The translations under genes and the position numbers were made by a program. 64,000 nt of DNA from Punica granatum (lineage: Eukaryota > Streptophyta > Magnoliopsida > Myrtales > Lythraceae), in the NCBI RefSeq assembly GCF_007655135.1, contig NC_045130.1, positions 11,098,001 to 11,162,000 of the forward strand, given 5' to 3'. Shown one piece after another: positions 37,320 through 48,444 of this stretch. The notes beneath the pieces are model-generated. The model did not search any database and had not been told where the DNA came from. It saw only the letters and a program-made list of their open reading frames with translations. Each line of letters starts with the position of its first letter. Positions within the stretch are counted from its first letter, which is position 1.

Positions 37320-38934
37320 CTTTTTATCAATGGTCTGGTCTGAAGTTGAACCCCGAAAAATCTGAGATTTTTACGGGGAGGCATTATCGGGGATTATGTT
37401 TCTAAATTGGTGACTTGCTCTGGATTTAAAATAGGCTTACTACCTGTGTGATACTTAGGCCTTCCTCTTGTTTCCGGGAAACTCTCTTCGAAGAACTGTG
37501 AGGTTCTTATCGAGAGAATTGTGAAAAGAATCAAGAGTTGGTTTGTGCAGTACTTGTCTTACGCAGGAAGAGTGCAGTTGATCAACTATGTGCTCTTTAG
37601 TATGGCCAGCTATTGGTGTTACCATTTTATTCTCCCCAAAAAGTCATCGAACTTGTGCAACAAAAGTGTCGATCCTTCCTCTAGAAAGGTCTGGAGCAAC
37701 ATACAGGTGGGGGCAAGATCAACTGGGAAACCATTTGCCTCCCAAAAGCTGAGGGAGGTCTCAATATCAAGGATTTAAATATGTGGAACAAGGTACGTGT
37801 TGAAAAACTTATGGTCTCTCCTTGTGAGTTGGGGCTCTCTCTGGGTGGCTTGGGCAAATAAATACTTAACAAAAGGCAGCAGTATTTGGTCTTTACGGAT
37901 GCCGGAAGATTGCTCATGAAATTGGAGGAAATTAATGCAGATCAGAGCTCTCATGTTCCCTAATATTAGATGCAGAGTTGGTTCAGGCATAGCTGTGTCC
38001 TTTTGGTACGATACCTGGCTACATGTTGGCTCGTTGATCAAATATTGTTGCAGAGGACTCCAATGCTTCCCTTCACTCAGGGAGCATGCAACAGTTAGTG
38101 CAGTTCTGGTGGAAGGGTAATGGCACTGGCCGAGAGCTTGGACCCACAGGCTACTTTGATCCGAGACTTGGCCACAACACTCGAATCTTCTAACCAAGAT
38201 AGAATCTTATAGACCCCCTAGAAGTCTGAACAATTCTCTATTGCTAATGCTTGGCAGTGTCTTAGACCCAGAGGCCCAAAAGTGGAATGGAGGAATGCAA
38301 TATGGTTTGATGGACATCTTTCTCGATCTTCTTTTATTAGTTGGCTCAGTGTACATAATAGATTAGCTACTAAGGACCAACTATTAAAATGGGAGATTCA
38401 GCTCGCGTCAACTAAGTGTGAATTTTGCAGTATGCAAAAGGAGACTCGTGATCATCTCTTTTTTGAATGTCCAGTCACCTAAAGAATTTGGAAAAGTCTG
38501 TTGGCTCGAATCGGTTTGCACCGAACTACAGTGAGTTGGAATACAAAATCAACTAGATTACTTCCCTTTGAGGCAGGAAGCTTGATGTTATTTACCTAAA
38601 GCTTCTTTGAACTCACTACATATACTGTATATGGCGAGAGAGGAATGTCAGGACTTACCAAAAGCAAATCTCACCTCCAGCGGCTATAGTTCGGAAGGTT
38701 TTTGCATATGTGAAAGCGAAACTGAGTGTTTACCCTCGTCTCTCACACGAAATTGTAAATGTTATCTTAGTCGGTCAAATGTTTAACACTCCTAATTTTG
38801 TACACAGCTAATTAGTATTCTTTTGGGGTGGAGTTTGGGGTTTCTTAGTCTTTCATTATGTACTGGATTAGTGGCCTTTGATGTAACTACTTCTGATTAA
38901 TGAAAGTATGCCATTCATAAAAAAAAAAAAAAGT
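37320..38934 (+). mobile_element. 5'-truncated, decayed LINE ending in poly(A)
   Basis: Translated pieces in shifting frames match the C-terminal half of a plant L1-type LINE ORF2. After the reverse transcriptase come LGLPLVSGKLSSKNCEVLIE and RIKSWFVQYLSYAGRVQLIN (37440-37580), then LPKAEGGLNIKDLNMWNK (about 37737-37790). A zf-RVT region follows at 38282-38482 with a Cys/His cluster (CEFC...HLFFEC). Frameshifts and stops break it. The 3' end is 'aatgaaagtatgccattcat' followed by about 15 A (38918-38932). No clear target duplication was found. Confidence 0.85.
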
Positions 38935-39973
38935 GCCTTTATTCACTCTTTTTTTTTTGGCTAAAAGTCTATATTGCTAGTATAAACGCATAACGTCACC
39001 GATTTAGCTTGATCTTCTTACGCGGACAACCACCTTTGGTGCTTGGTAGAGCGAGCCAACTTGAGACATGTGGAATTGGTTAGGGTGCTAAAACTCCTTA
39101 GGCGTCAAAAGAGAGCGCAAGCTAAGAAGAAACAAGAGAAAACGTACACCGATTAAATTATTAAAAGTGTTGCTTTGACTAGGTATGACGTTTAATCGTG
39201 AACCCAACATGATTAAACCATAATCTTATTTCCTGATATAAGCCCGATGAGTATGTAAAAGAATGCAATGTTCAAATTAGACATGATGAGTCAAATCTAG
39301 GCTCAAATCCGTGATGGTAAGTTTGTACTAAGACATTGGAGAAGAAAGACAATGACAATAAGTTACTCATATTGCATGTGCTAATACACCAAAAAGGAAA
39401 GTTGATGATGCATCATCACTATAAGAGTTCCTCAATTAGTGATTTTCAACTATGACATTGAGTATTGAGTTGACGCTCCAATTTGGAGAAAGAATCGAGC
39501 TCATTTTATTGGGCTATTGTTCGGGCTTCAGGAGACCCACGAAGGGTATGTCTTCTCAAAAATAATTGAGAAACGGAAAATTTGACCCACCCGACCGCTT
39601 TCATGGACTGTCTTCATCAAATTTTCAGGCAAAGAGGTGAACTTAAACAAGTTTTCTTTAATGTAACCCCCTGAGCGTAAAGGGCCCATGAGTCAGTGTT
39701 TTAAGGCTGTAGCTTTGAGTAACACTTGAGTGATTCTCCTGTTACCTTGCCCACAAGATAGGCTAGGTTTTAGCTTAATTAGATGTTTGATCCTTTTCTT
39801 GGTGCAGAAGAAATTTCGTTCCTTGTATACACTGTTTTGGTTTTCCTATATTGTCCTGCAAGCAAAGTGATACCAAATACAAATTCCTTGACGTACATAT
39901 GATTAGTGAAGGATCCCCATATAGCATCATTTTAGAAGAATTAATTGTCGTGTTTCTGATAATCTGTATCAAT
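38935..39973. other. Intergenic region before the malate dehydrogenase gene
   Basis: No coding similarity except the immediate 5' flank. The frame of exon 1 of the downstream gene stays open back to about 39851 with an extra ATG at 39899, so the 5' end of that gene is uncertain. Confidence 0.5.
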
Positions 39974-42221
39974 ATGGATTACGATTACACCGAACTGCTG
40001 CAAAAAACTCTAGTGGTCCTGTTTTGTGGAGCCCTGATGGGGAAGATCGTAAGACACATGTGGAGTTTCACGCATGTGGATAAGGAGCCTGTCATAGTGC
40101 TCGTCACCGGGGCTGCAGGCATGCTATTCCAAATTTTCAGTTTCCTTGAATCATATTCGTATTTTCTCACAATTGTCCGGAAAATGAAATTGGGCTGAGT
40201 ATGATGTAAGAACACCAATTGCCAACTTTGGATTTGTTTCCAGTAATTAAAATAGTAGGCATATACAACTCAAGACGGGCTTGCTCATGTTTCTTCTTCA
40301 TGAACGAATAGTACCCAGTGAGATCATGATAGCTTTGTATTTGTTATAATATAATAAGCGCCTTTCCTCCTGTTCATAGGACAAATCGGATATGCCCTTG
40401 TCCCGATGATTGCTAGGGGCCTGATGCTGGGGCCTGATCAGCCGGTAATCTTGCACATGCTCGATATTGAGCCAGCAGCAGAGGCCTTGGAGGGGGTGAA
40501 AATGGAGCTGATCGATGCTGCTTTTCCTCTCCTCAAAGGTAAGTTCATACGGCTCAATCTCTTTGAATAATTATTAAACCTTAATCTACACGGCTTAGAG
40601 CAGTTCGCTGACCATCATGATAATTTCTTTTAACATTGAGCATATAGTACGTCAAAATATCTCTTGCCGCGAGCTGAGCATATCTTATGCGTACCCATGT
40701 GTACATATATGTGAAGGCTTTTAGGCATGTTTAACATATTGGTTAACTCAACCTCCGAAATTGAATGCACGATCAGGTGTTGTTGCTACTACTGATGTCG
40801 TTGAAGCCTGTATGAATGTAAACATCGCTGTAATGGTGGGAGGATTCCCGCGCAAGGAAGGTATGGAAAGGAAGGATGTGATGTCGAAGAATGTGGCAAT
40901 CTACAAGGCTCAAGCATCGGCATTGGAGCAACATGCTGCTGCAGACTGCAAGGTGACAAATTAATTTCTTTTCTTGAGTGAAGTCTCCTAAATTAGATTT
41001 AATATCTGCAGACTTGCAATTTCAAGATTATCCGTATCTGACCAACTTCCCATGAAATCATAACACGATTATATGTTTTGTTGAATTAATACCCCGTGTT
41101 TTTTTTCTAATAGTTCCTCTGGTTCATTTATCGGGTTCGGTAAATTAAATTAGACATCAAAACTTGCTTCTTCTTCATAGGTTCTAGTGGTTGCAAACCC
41201 AGCAAATACCAACGCCCTAATCTTAAAGGAATTTGCTCCATCGATCCCGGAGAAGAATATCACCTGCCTAACCCGTCTTGACCACAACCGAGCTCTCGGG
41301 CAAATCTCAGAAAGACTGAATGTGCCTGTGAGTGAAGTCAAGAACGTCATTGTTTGGGGCAACCACTCCTCAACCCAATACCCAGATGCTAATCACGCAA
41401 CCATCATCACAAGCAACGGCGACAAATCTGTCAGGGAACTGGTTGCAGATGATAATTGGTAATTCAATCATTTTATTGGGGTATTGATGATACATGGCCG
41501 CAAAATTAAACTTTATGATGACATATAATCGTGGACAAATATATGTATTCGTAACTCCGCTATTATCTTCTCATTTAGGTTGAAAACAGAGTTTCAAAGC
41601 ATCGTACAGCAGCGTGGTGCAGCCATAATTAAGGCTCGGAAGCTTTCGAGCGCATTATCTGCGGCGAGTGCTATATGTGATCATATGCGTGATTGGGTCC
41701 ATGGCACATCCACGGTTAGCACATTTAATCTCCTAACCAAATAACAACCCTTCATATATAGTTCATTATTTGTTGATTTATTATTTCATGTCTCTTAGTT
41801 TTTATCAAGTTCTAGTCATCCAATTATTTGTTTTCACAAAAACAGGGTACATGGGTATCTATGGGGGTCTGCTCAGATGGATCGTATGGAATCGAACCCG
41901 GACTCATATACTCATTCCCAGTTTCATGTCAGAATGGAAAGTGGTCGATTGTCCAGGGTAAGTATCTTCATCGTGTTATACGTCGGAATGAATACTGATA
42001 AAAATACAACAAACTTATTATGTTTCGTGATATTGATTACATTTTTTAGCCAAAAGGAAATAAAAGAGTTACGGAATGTATTGTCGATCATGAGAAATGC
42101 GGTATGCATTTTTGTAGGGCTAAAGATCGATGAGTTCTCCAGGGCAAAGATGGATGCAACAGCCAAGGAGCTGATCGAGGAGAAGTCAACGGCTTATACA
42201 TGCCTCGAATTGGAAAAGTGA
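39974..42221 (+). CDS. NAD-dependent malate dehydrogenase, cytosolic type with N-terminal extension
   Basis: Seven exons in frame: 39974-40118, 40380-40538, 40777-40952, 41181-41458, 41579-41714, 41846-41957, 42118-42221; 369 residues. It interconverts malate and oxaloacetate with NAD(H). TGAAGQIG (residues 45-52) is the NAD-binding motif. Arg127 and Arg133 ([12 protein letters not shown]), Asp194, Arg197 (LDHNR) and His222 (WGNHS) are the substrate and catalytic residues, all present. Usual plant cytosolic forms begin M-A-K-E-P and have about 332 residues. Here that start reads V-D-K-E-P, preceded by 37 residues with a hydrophobic stretch ([12 protein letters not shown]). Intron 1 has a GC donor. 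Alternative in-frame ATGs are 39899, 40037 and 40058. Confidence 0.93.
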
Positions 42222-42906
42222 TGGAACAAATGTTTCGATGATTTGTAAATTATAACAATGAGGGAGAAGGGGAAAAACAATATGGAACGTGTCTATTTAA
42301 ATTTAAATAGTGTGACCAATAAGGCCAAATCAGGGGGAAAGATTCAACGGAGATATGACATTAAATCTCCCTGTTCTTTTCCTTTATCAAAAAAAAAAAA
42401 AGATTTATTTCAGGAAAGGAAAAAAAGAATCATATGTGTTGTTTGTTTTATCAACAACTTGATTTTGAGTGTTATGCATCTTGCCATGCAGAAGGAACTT
42501 CTTGTATGTATACATGAAACTGTCAAATTATGATATATCCAGTAAAATTCCCCTGGTTTCGCAGCGGAAGATGATTCCATTTATTATGTACGATATCCTC
42601 AGTTGTAACCAAAAAATTTAGTCCGAGATATATATAAATCTCAATTAATATATTAATCAACAATTAATTCTAAAATAATAGTTAATAAAGTTTATAGAGT
42701 AACTAATATAACTTGAAATACCGCGCTATTTAGAAATTATTTTTTGAATTATTGTTCTAAATATCCTAATTTAGATACATTTTGTATATGCTTAAAAACT
42801 TAGTTATTGAATGATTTTCTAAGCGCCTTTGTTCAAGTATTTGAATCTCTCCACAATTATAAATACATTTATTGTTGAATATAATATTCACCTTGTTGAC
42901 ATGTAA
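42222..42906. other. 3' flank of the malate dehydrogenase gene
   Basis: Likely 3' UTR followed by AT-rich DNA. No further gene is seen. Confidence 0.5.
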
Positions 42907-42924
42907 AAGGGTACCATTAATGAA

Positions 42925-43103
42925 CCAGCATTGGTTAGTTCAACGGTTGGGCACTTATTCCCCTTAAATAAGGTCTCAAGTTCGAGTTTTGTGAGTGAAG
43001 AAAATCCAAAATGGGACAGTTTTACCCATTTACGGACCTACCCAGCTCGACTGGATTAGTCATGGTCTAGTTAAGTTTTTGGATATCACGGTTCATACCG
43101 AAT
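42925..43103 (+). mobile_element. SINE family A, copy with perfect target duplication
   Basis: The 179-bp body is flanked by a perfect 18-bp direct repeat (42907-42924 and 43104-43121, 'aagggtaccattaatgaa'). It has RNA polymerase III promoter-like boxes: 'tagttcaacggttgggc' (A box) and 'tcaagttcgagtttt' (B box). The remainder holds 'gaaaatcc', 'gttttaccc', 'gactggattagtcatgg' and 'ttttggatatca'. This is the best-preserved member of a family found at least six times in the window. Confidence 0.9.
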
Positions 43104-43600
43104 AAGGGTACCATTAATGAAAAAAGTAACTTATTTAAAAGTAAAGCTAAATTGAAAAATTTAAATAAATGGGTCCATAAAACTCTATTACCACTTTGAA
43201 ATATTGAAATATTAAAATCCCCGCCTAATTCTTATTTTTTAATATATGTAAAACTTCTTTCAATGGACTAACAAAGCGTTGGTTGAGTGGTAAGCGACTT
43301 TAACAACCGTAAAGAGGATAACACAAATTCGAGTTCCAGGAAGCGCACTTATTAAAAAGAAAAATAATCTTTAATACTCGATCTTCTGGAATTATAAGAG
43401 CAATATTTTCCACAATTTTATCTACCAAAAAAATATTCTCGCAAGGGTATCATTAATGAAAAAAAGTAACTTATTTAAAAGTGAAACTATTGAAAATTTT
43501 AAATAAATAGGTCCTTAGAATCTATTAGATTTTGAAATATTAAATTAGTAAATCCACCACCTAATTCTTATTCTTTAATACATACAAAATTTCTTTCCAA
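43104..43600 (+). repeat. Direct repeat pair of about 160 bp around a SINE
   Basis: 43106-43260 and 43442-43595 are diverged direct copies sharing 'accattaatgaaaaaagtaa', 'cttatttaaaagt', 'aataaatgggtcc' and 'cctaattcttatt'. The space between them is filled by the SINE at 43265-43435. Confidence 0.65.
43265..43435 (+). mobile_element. SINE family B copy
   Basis: Opens with an A-box-like 'ttggttgagtggtaagcg' and has B-box-like 'aaattcgagttccagg', then 'aataatctttaatactcgat', matching 13790-13965. tRNA-derived SINE, target duplication not found. Confidence 0.65.
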
Positions 43601-44567
43601 AGAAATTAAAAATTTTGTTACATTAATTCTATAAATGACATGGCAAGTGGAGGCTTGGTCCTTTAACCTAATACTAGAAAAAAATTTCCATGCCTTGCCA
43701 CATACTAATCTCATGATAAAACAACATCCAAAACTCGTTAAATTATCTTAAGTTTAAAATTATTTTAGCTTTCTTGAATATGCTACATTTAATTATTTCT
43801 AATATAAACTCCACTAATATTCCTTCATAATTCAAATTATCAAATATGGGAACTATATCATGGAAAGTACCATAATATAGTTCCCATATTGAATATGATT
43901 ATGATTGAAGATAAAGAGAATGAATTAAAAATATTTTTAAAAATAAATAGAAATTTAAAGAAAATATGGAAATAAACAGCATTCAAATTAATGTAAATTA
44001 TACTTGTATAGAACTATAATAACTTGTTGAGTAAAATATTAAAACGGTTCCTTTTTATATTAATGGAGTTCTGTAAAATTTTTGAACGGAAAAATATTTG
44101 TTGAGAAGGACTTATCTTAAGATGAAAAATGATATGGGGAAGCTTTAAAAAAAAATAGGGAGAGAAAGTGAATTAACAAATATTTGATGGACATGTCTCA
44201 AGCAAAGGAAAGTCTCCTTTAGCTTATAAGTATACATATGGCTATAGATAAGATTTAGGGGCAGATTGCTCTCTCCTTAAACATTGTGAAAAGGCATTCC
44301 ATTACACTCCATTTCATGAACTATGTTGACCTAATAATAAAATAAAAAAAATCTTTTGATCCTCGGTCTTTAATTACTTTTTCAATTTTGTCATAATTCT
44401 TTTTTGTTCAATATTAATTGTTTTCAAAATTATACGGTTAGTTCTCGTTGCCAAGCACGCCATTGTGACCTCGTGCATCGCAGCCACCAGCGCCGCAGCC
44501 ACCGACAACCCCTCCTCCCTTGGATGAGAACTTCTAATAGGAATTTTAAGCTGATCTCTTTTGATAT
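43601..44567. other. Intergenic DNA, nothing recognised
   Basis: Very AT-rich. A GC-richer block near 44450-44530 has an open frame on the - strand without a known domain. Confidence 0.5.
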
Positions 44568-44752
44568 GCATCGTGCATGTTAAGTCTTATTATTTTTGCT
44601 AGTAATGGAATGTTTACGTGTGCATCGTGCATGTAATGTCTTATTATTTTTGCTAGTAATGTAATGTGGAGTTGTGCATCGTACATGTGATCTGTTTAGA
44701 TGAGCATCGAGCATGTAATGTCTTATTATTTTTGCTAGTAACGAAATATCCA
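44568..44752. repeat. 54-bp tandem repeat, about 3.5 units
   Basis: Units start at 44568, 44622, 44676 (truncated to 28 bp) and 44704, each opening 'gcatcg(t/a)(g/a)catgt'. The full units continue with 'cttattatttttgctagtaa'. Confidence 0.85.
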
Positions 44753-46333
44753 CCGTCTGTTTCTAATCTCCGTTAAAATCATAACACTGAGATACGAGAT
44801 CACCAGGCATACGGGGAAAAAAAATTTAGAAAGGCTGCATAAATTAGAAAAACCCAATTAATTTTGTGAAAGTATGTTGAAACTAATTGCATCGAGTGTA
44901 TATGATTTAATTACAATTTCTTTATTTACGTACCCTTAACAAATGAGAACGTCAATTTCTCTGGATAGTTAAGTTGATATTATTATTTTTATTTTTATTT
45001 TTTGTAATAAGAAATAATATATGCTAGTTTCCTAGGTATCGTGGATCCAGTAAGATTGGTTAAATTTATGGACACGTTATTTTAATGTTTTTTCCGATCT
45101 AGCGTATAAGTCACAATTGGTTATATTAAGCAATACATATTATAAGCTCGAAAAATATAACATTTTAAGCTTATCTGAAATATGTCAAGCAAAATCTCAA
45201 TATGATATATGTATTACATGTAACTTTCCGGTAGGATGTCTTGCGTGTAACTTAAATTTAAGAAATTGTTAAAGAATAATTTTCATGTGAACAAATACAT
45301 TATACAATTGCATATTATTAGTGTAAAATAAATAATTGAAATTAAATATATTAGTTATTTAATTGAAAATTTTATGAGGTAAAAATTAGAGAAATTTTTT
45401 TTTTAAGATTTACATTTTTCTAAAAGAATTAAAATAAAGTGATTTGTCAAAAAATGCTTTTCAATCTCTAAAAAGAGTACCATTCAATTAAATGGTCTTA
45501 TTTAATAAAGAGACACCGTAAGCTAGAGGATCAAATTTGACAATAAATAAGACGTATTAATTGAAATATTCTTCTTCACGTACGTTGAAAGCGTAGCATA
45601 GACTCGTCATCTTCTGAATTCATTTCTCTTTCTGTCTGTGGCACCCAAACCAAAATTAGGTGTCTACAACGCACATAAACCTTAGTCTTGGAGGGCTTGC
45701 CACAGGTAGATGTTGCCGAAGCTTGTGCACTGCCTTGTCTGCAACGTTTGCTTCAAGAGAACGACCACTTTTGTGATGTCGGTTATGTGTGCTTGAACAG
45801 AGGAAAGTAGTCGATCAACTTGGGAGCATCGTTTAACCTCAAGACATCAATGGTACATATACCTCCTCATCTCCGAAGGAGGCATTGGAAGAAGTGAAGG
45901 AAGAAGCAGTGGGGGCAAAGCAGGTGCAACAGTTCAACTAGAATTCATTTTAAATCTTTATTTCGTAAAATACTTCTTATATCATCGGTATATTTGACAT
46001 TGACAATTTCCTACGTGGATTTATTTCTTTTCTTGCATGATATGTGAATACATACTTATGTATGTGTAGATACATACATACCTGTATTGTTTATGTGAAT
46101 ATTAAATTAACCATATTAGACGAAGGATCATTATCTTGGTCCGCATCTTCAATTTATTCATAAAACTTTAATGTTTTGATTACTTTAGCGTGTGTGTGTG
46201 TGTGTGTATAATATATGTGTATGTACATTTCATATTTTGTTCAGTATATTCATGTAACGGCATATAAGGTAATTTCAATAAAAATATCTATAGATATTAT
46301 TCTCTTTATTCAATATAAATCAATGCAAATCTC
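44753..46333. other. Intergenic DNA with a GC-richer unassigned block
   Basis: 45650-45940 is GC-richer and could be a gene remnant, but I recognise no protein in it. A GT microsatellite lies at 46190-46207. Confidence 0.4.
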
Positions 46334-46785
46334 AAGGTTACGGGGACACGCTCTACATTGTTGTCTTCCTGAATTGCAACATCTATGCTTGCAATCCTCC
46401 CAACAAAACCAAGACCATCACCACCTAGAGCAGGACGGATCCCAACTAGAGCACTGGCATCTCCTTCCACAAGAGTCACGGCCGCTTCCAACCAAGGCAA
46501 TGCAGAGCTCTGTCATGACCTACACCTCGGGAGGCCATGTCGAGGAATGTATTCATGAAGACTTTACCTCGATAGTCTAATAAACCCTGCAGGGTGGCTG
46601 GAGTGAAACGAAAACTTCACCCTCAAGACATTGTACTATAGTGAGTACATGAACACCATCTTGGATTGTCCACTGCCAAAATAGTGACCTAGGTTGGGTA
46701 CCGCATCATCACTATCTCGACTGAGCTTCGAAGTTCACAGTCGGGAACTTCATTGCGAGTGGTTTTACTTGTCCATGTACAGAGA
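46334..46785 (+). pseudogene. Pectinesterase 3' fragment, degenerate
   Basis: Translation in shifting frames matches the C-terminal third of plant pectin methylesterases (CE8). The pieces in order are GYGDTLYI, VVFLNCNIYACNPPNKTKTIT, STGISFHKS, VTAASN, YLGRPCRGMY, LYLDSLINPAGWLE, NENFTLKTLYYSEYMNT, VGYRIITISTEL and FTVGNFIASG. About 25 residues, including the usual DFIFG active-site segment, are missing between the first two pieces. At least five in-frame stops replace expected Gln, Arg or Trp codons and one or more frameshifts occur. The 5' part is absent. The gene would have coded for a cell-wall enzyme that de-esterifies pectin; this copy is dead. Confidence 0.88.
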
Positions 46786-47405
46786 AGTAGAATAAATTAC
46801 TCGATTATTAAATAATATAAATGATTTCATTATTCTATTTTATTGGCCCTTTGAAATGGCGGATGCAGCTGCAGAGAAGGAAAAAAAAAACTGAGTCAGT
46901 GTTAATTAGAGATACAAAAGATGGAGTTCCAACTGTTCAATGTCTTAAGGATTAAGAATATTGTTTCACTTGAAAATCAAAATGTTTATTGGAGGGTGGC
47001 TGTTCTTTTATCAAGGAATGGGATTCTCGTACTAGGATAGATATCTTAGGAAGGGAAACAATTGAAATATAATTCTTAAGTAAAATAGGATAATGCAAAT
47101 ATAGGGCAATGCAGCACCATCTTAAATTATTATTTTAAGTCGACAGCAAATAACATGAAACGAGAATCATCAAAGGTGCTTATTCAAGGAAAAATCATTA
47201 TTTCTTCCACAATTTAGGGAAGAGAAAAAGATAATTTCCACAATTTAAAATCTATTGATGAAATCTCCCATTTTGATTTTATGATGCTGTGGCAACTAAA
47301 TAAATAATCTAAAATAATTGTTTTAGGAAATCAAAACAATTAGAGGGAAGATTGTCTAACATAATCAAATTTGAAAAACTATATTAATTCCTATTTAGAT
47401 AACGG
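46786..47405. other. Intergenic DNA, nothing recognised
   Basis: AT-rich, without coding similarity. Confidence 0.5.
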
Positions 47406-47475
47406 TTATAATAATTATTATTATTATAATAGTAGTAGTAGCAGCAGTAATAATAACAATAACAATAATAATAAC

Positions 47476-47506
<31 letters not shown>

Positions 47507-47578
47507 GTAAAAATAACAACAATAATAATAATAATAACAACAACAACAACAATAATAATAATAATAATAATAATAATG
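47406..47578. repeat. Long compound AAT/AAC/AGT trinucleotide microsatellite
   Basis: About 170 bp of almost unbroken trinucleotide repeats. It reads as poly-Asn on one + frame but has no gene context, so I do not call it coding. Confidence 0.95.
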
Positions 47579-48444
47579 CAGCTTCAAATATTATTAAATT
47601 TCTAGCACGTGAATACCCCTTCAAGACTGCAAAATATTGGCATGGTGCCTGTTGCTCGCGTTTTTCTTCATTTCATTCTTTCTTTTAATATAATGTACTA
47701 ATATACATATAGTATCCGGAAAGGTCATGCAAATTATTTTCATAAAAATTAAATAAGGAATTTCTTATTCATTCAAATATTACGTAATATTCCACTATAT
47801 ATAGCCAGACAGCATCTAAATATACATAAGGGCATAATTAATAATTTCCTGTAATGTAAGATATAAAATAGTTAAAAGTATATCAAATATATCTGTTGCT
47901 ATAACTAACTGGTATAATAGAATTAGTTTCTAGAATTGAATATAGACGAATTAATTGTTTGTTTTTCATAATTGTGTTAATAATTAAATTAATTTCTTTC
48001 TTTCTTTTTTTTTAATAAGATTACTTGTTATAAATATTTAAAATCCAGGACGCCAGTTTTCTGCAATTGTAGGATAATTGGAAGTCCAGAAAAAAAGCTG
48101 AGTCCAAAACATGCCCATTTTTTTTGTTTTTTCACCAAAAATTAACTACATAATACATACAATCAAGAACCAATCATCAAATTTACATTGTAAAGGCCTC
48201 AGCAGAAGTGACAGTGTCCCGCCAATTTTGAAAGTAGGTCATAATTATTTTCTGCAGTTGCTACGCTCTCTAAACGAATTTCCATATATTGCTTGACGGT
48301 TGATGCCCCAGCCCTTCGTTCAAACCCAATCTCCCAGATTGAAAGAACGATCACAACATTCGCAGATTGAACCCCCAATATGGCAAATAACTATTAGCAG
48401 AGCCCTGATAAGTGAATGGTATAAGGGAAGAAGATGACGAACTT
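47579..48444. other. Intergenic DNA downstream of the GCP1 pseudogene
   Basis: No recognisable gene. The segment nearest 48445 may be the former 3' UTR of the - strand gene. Confidence 0.5.

Noticed and set aside
39001..39130. tRNA-like word 'cttggtagagcgagcc'
   Set aside because: No matching B box, acceptor stem or cloverleaf could be assembled around it, so it is not called a tRNA gene.
46306..46500. Plausible-looking protein on the - strand (Val/Gly/Ala-rich)
   Set aside because: It is the antisense shadow of the pectinesterase relic on the + strand.
47371..47688. Open frame coding for a long poly-Asn protein
   Set aside because: It is only the translation of the trinucleotide microsatellite; there is no start context, domain or neighbouring exon.
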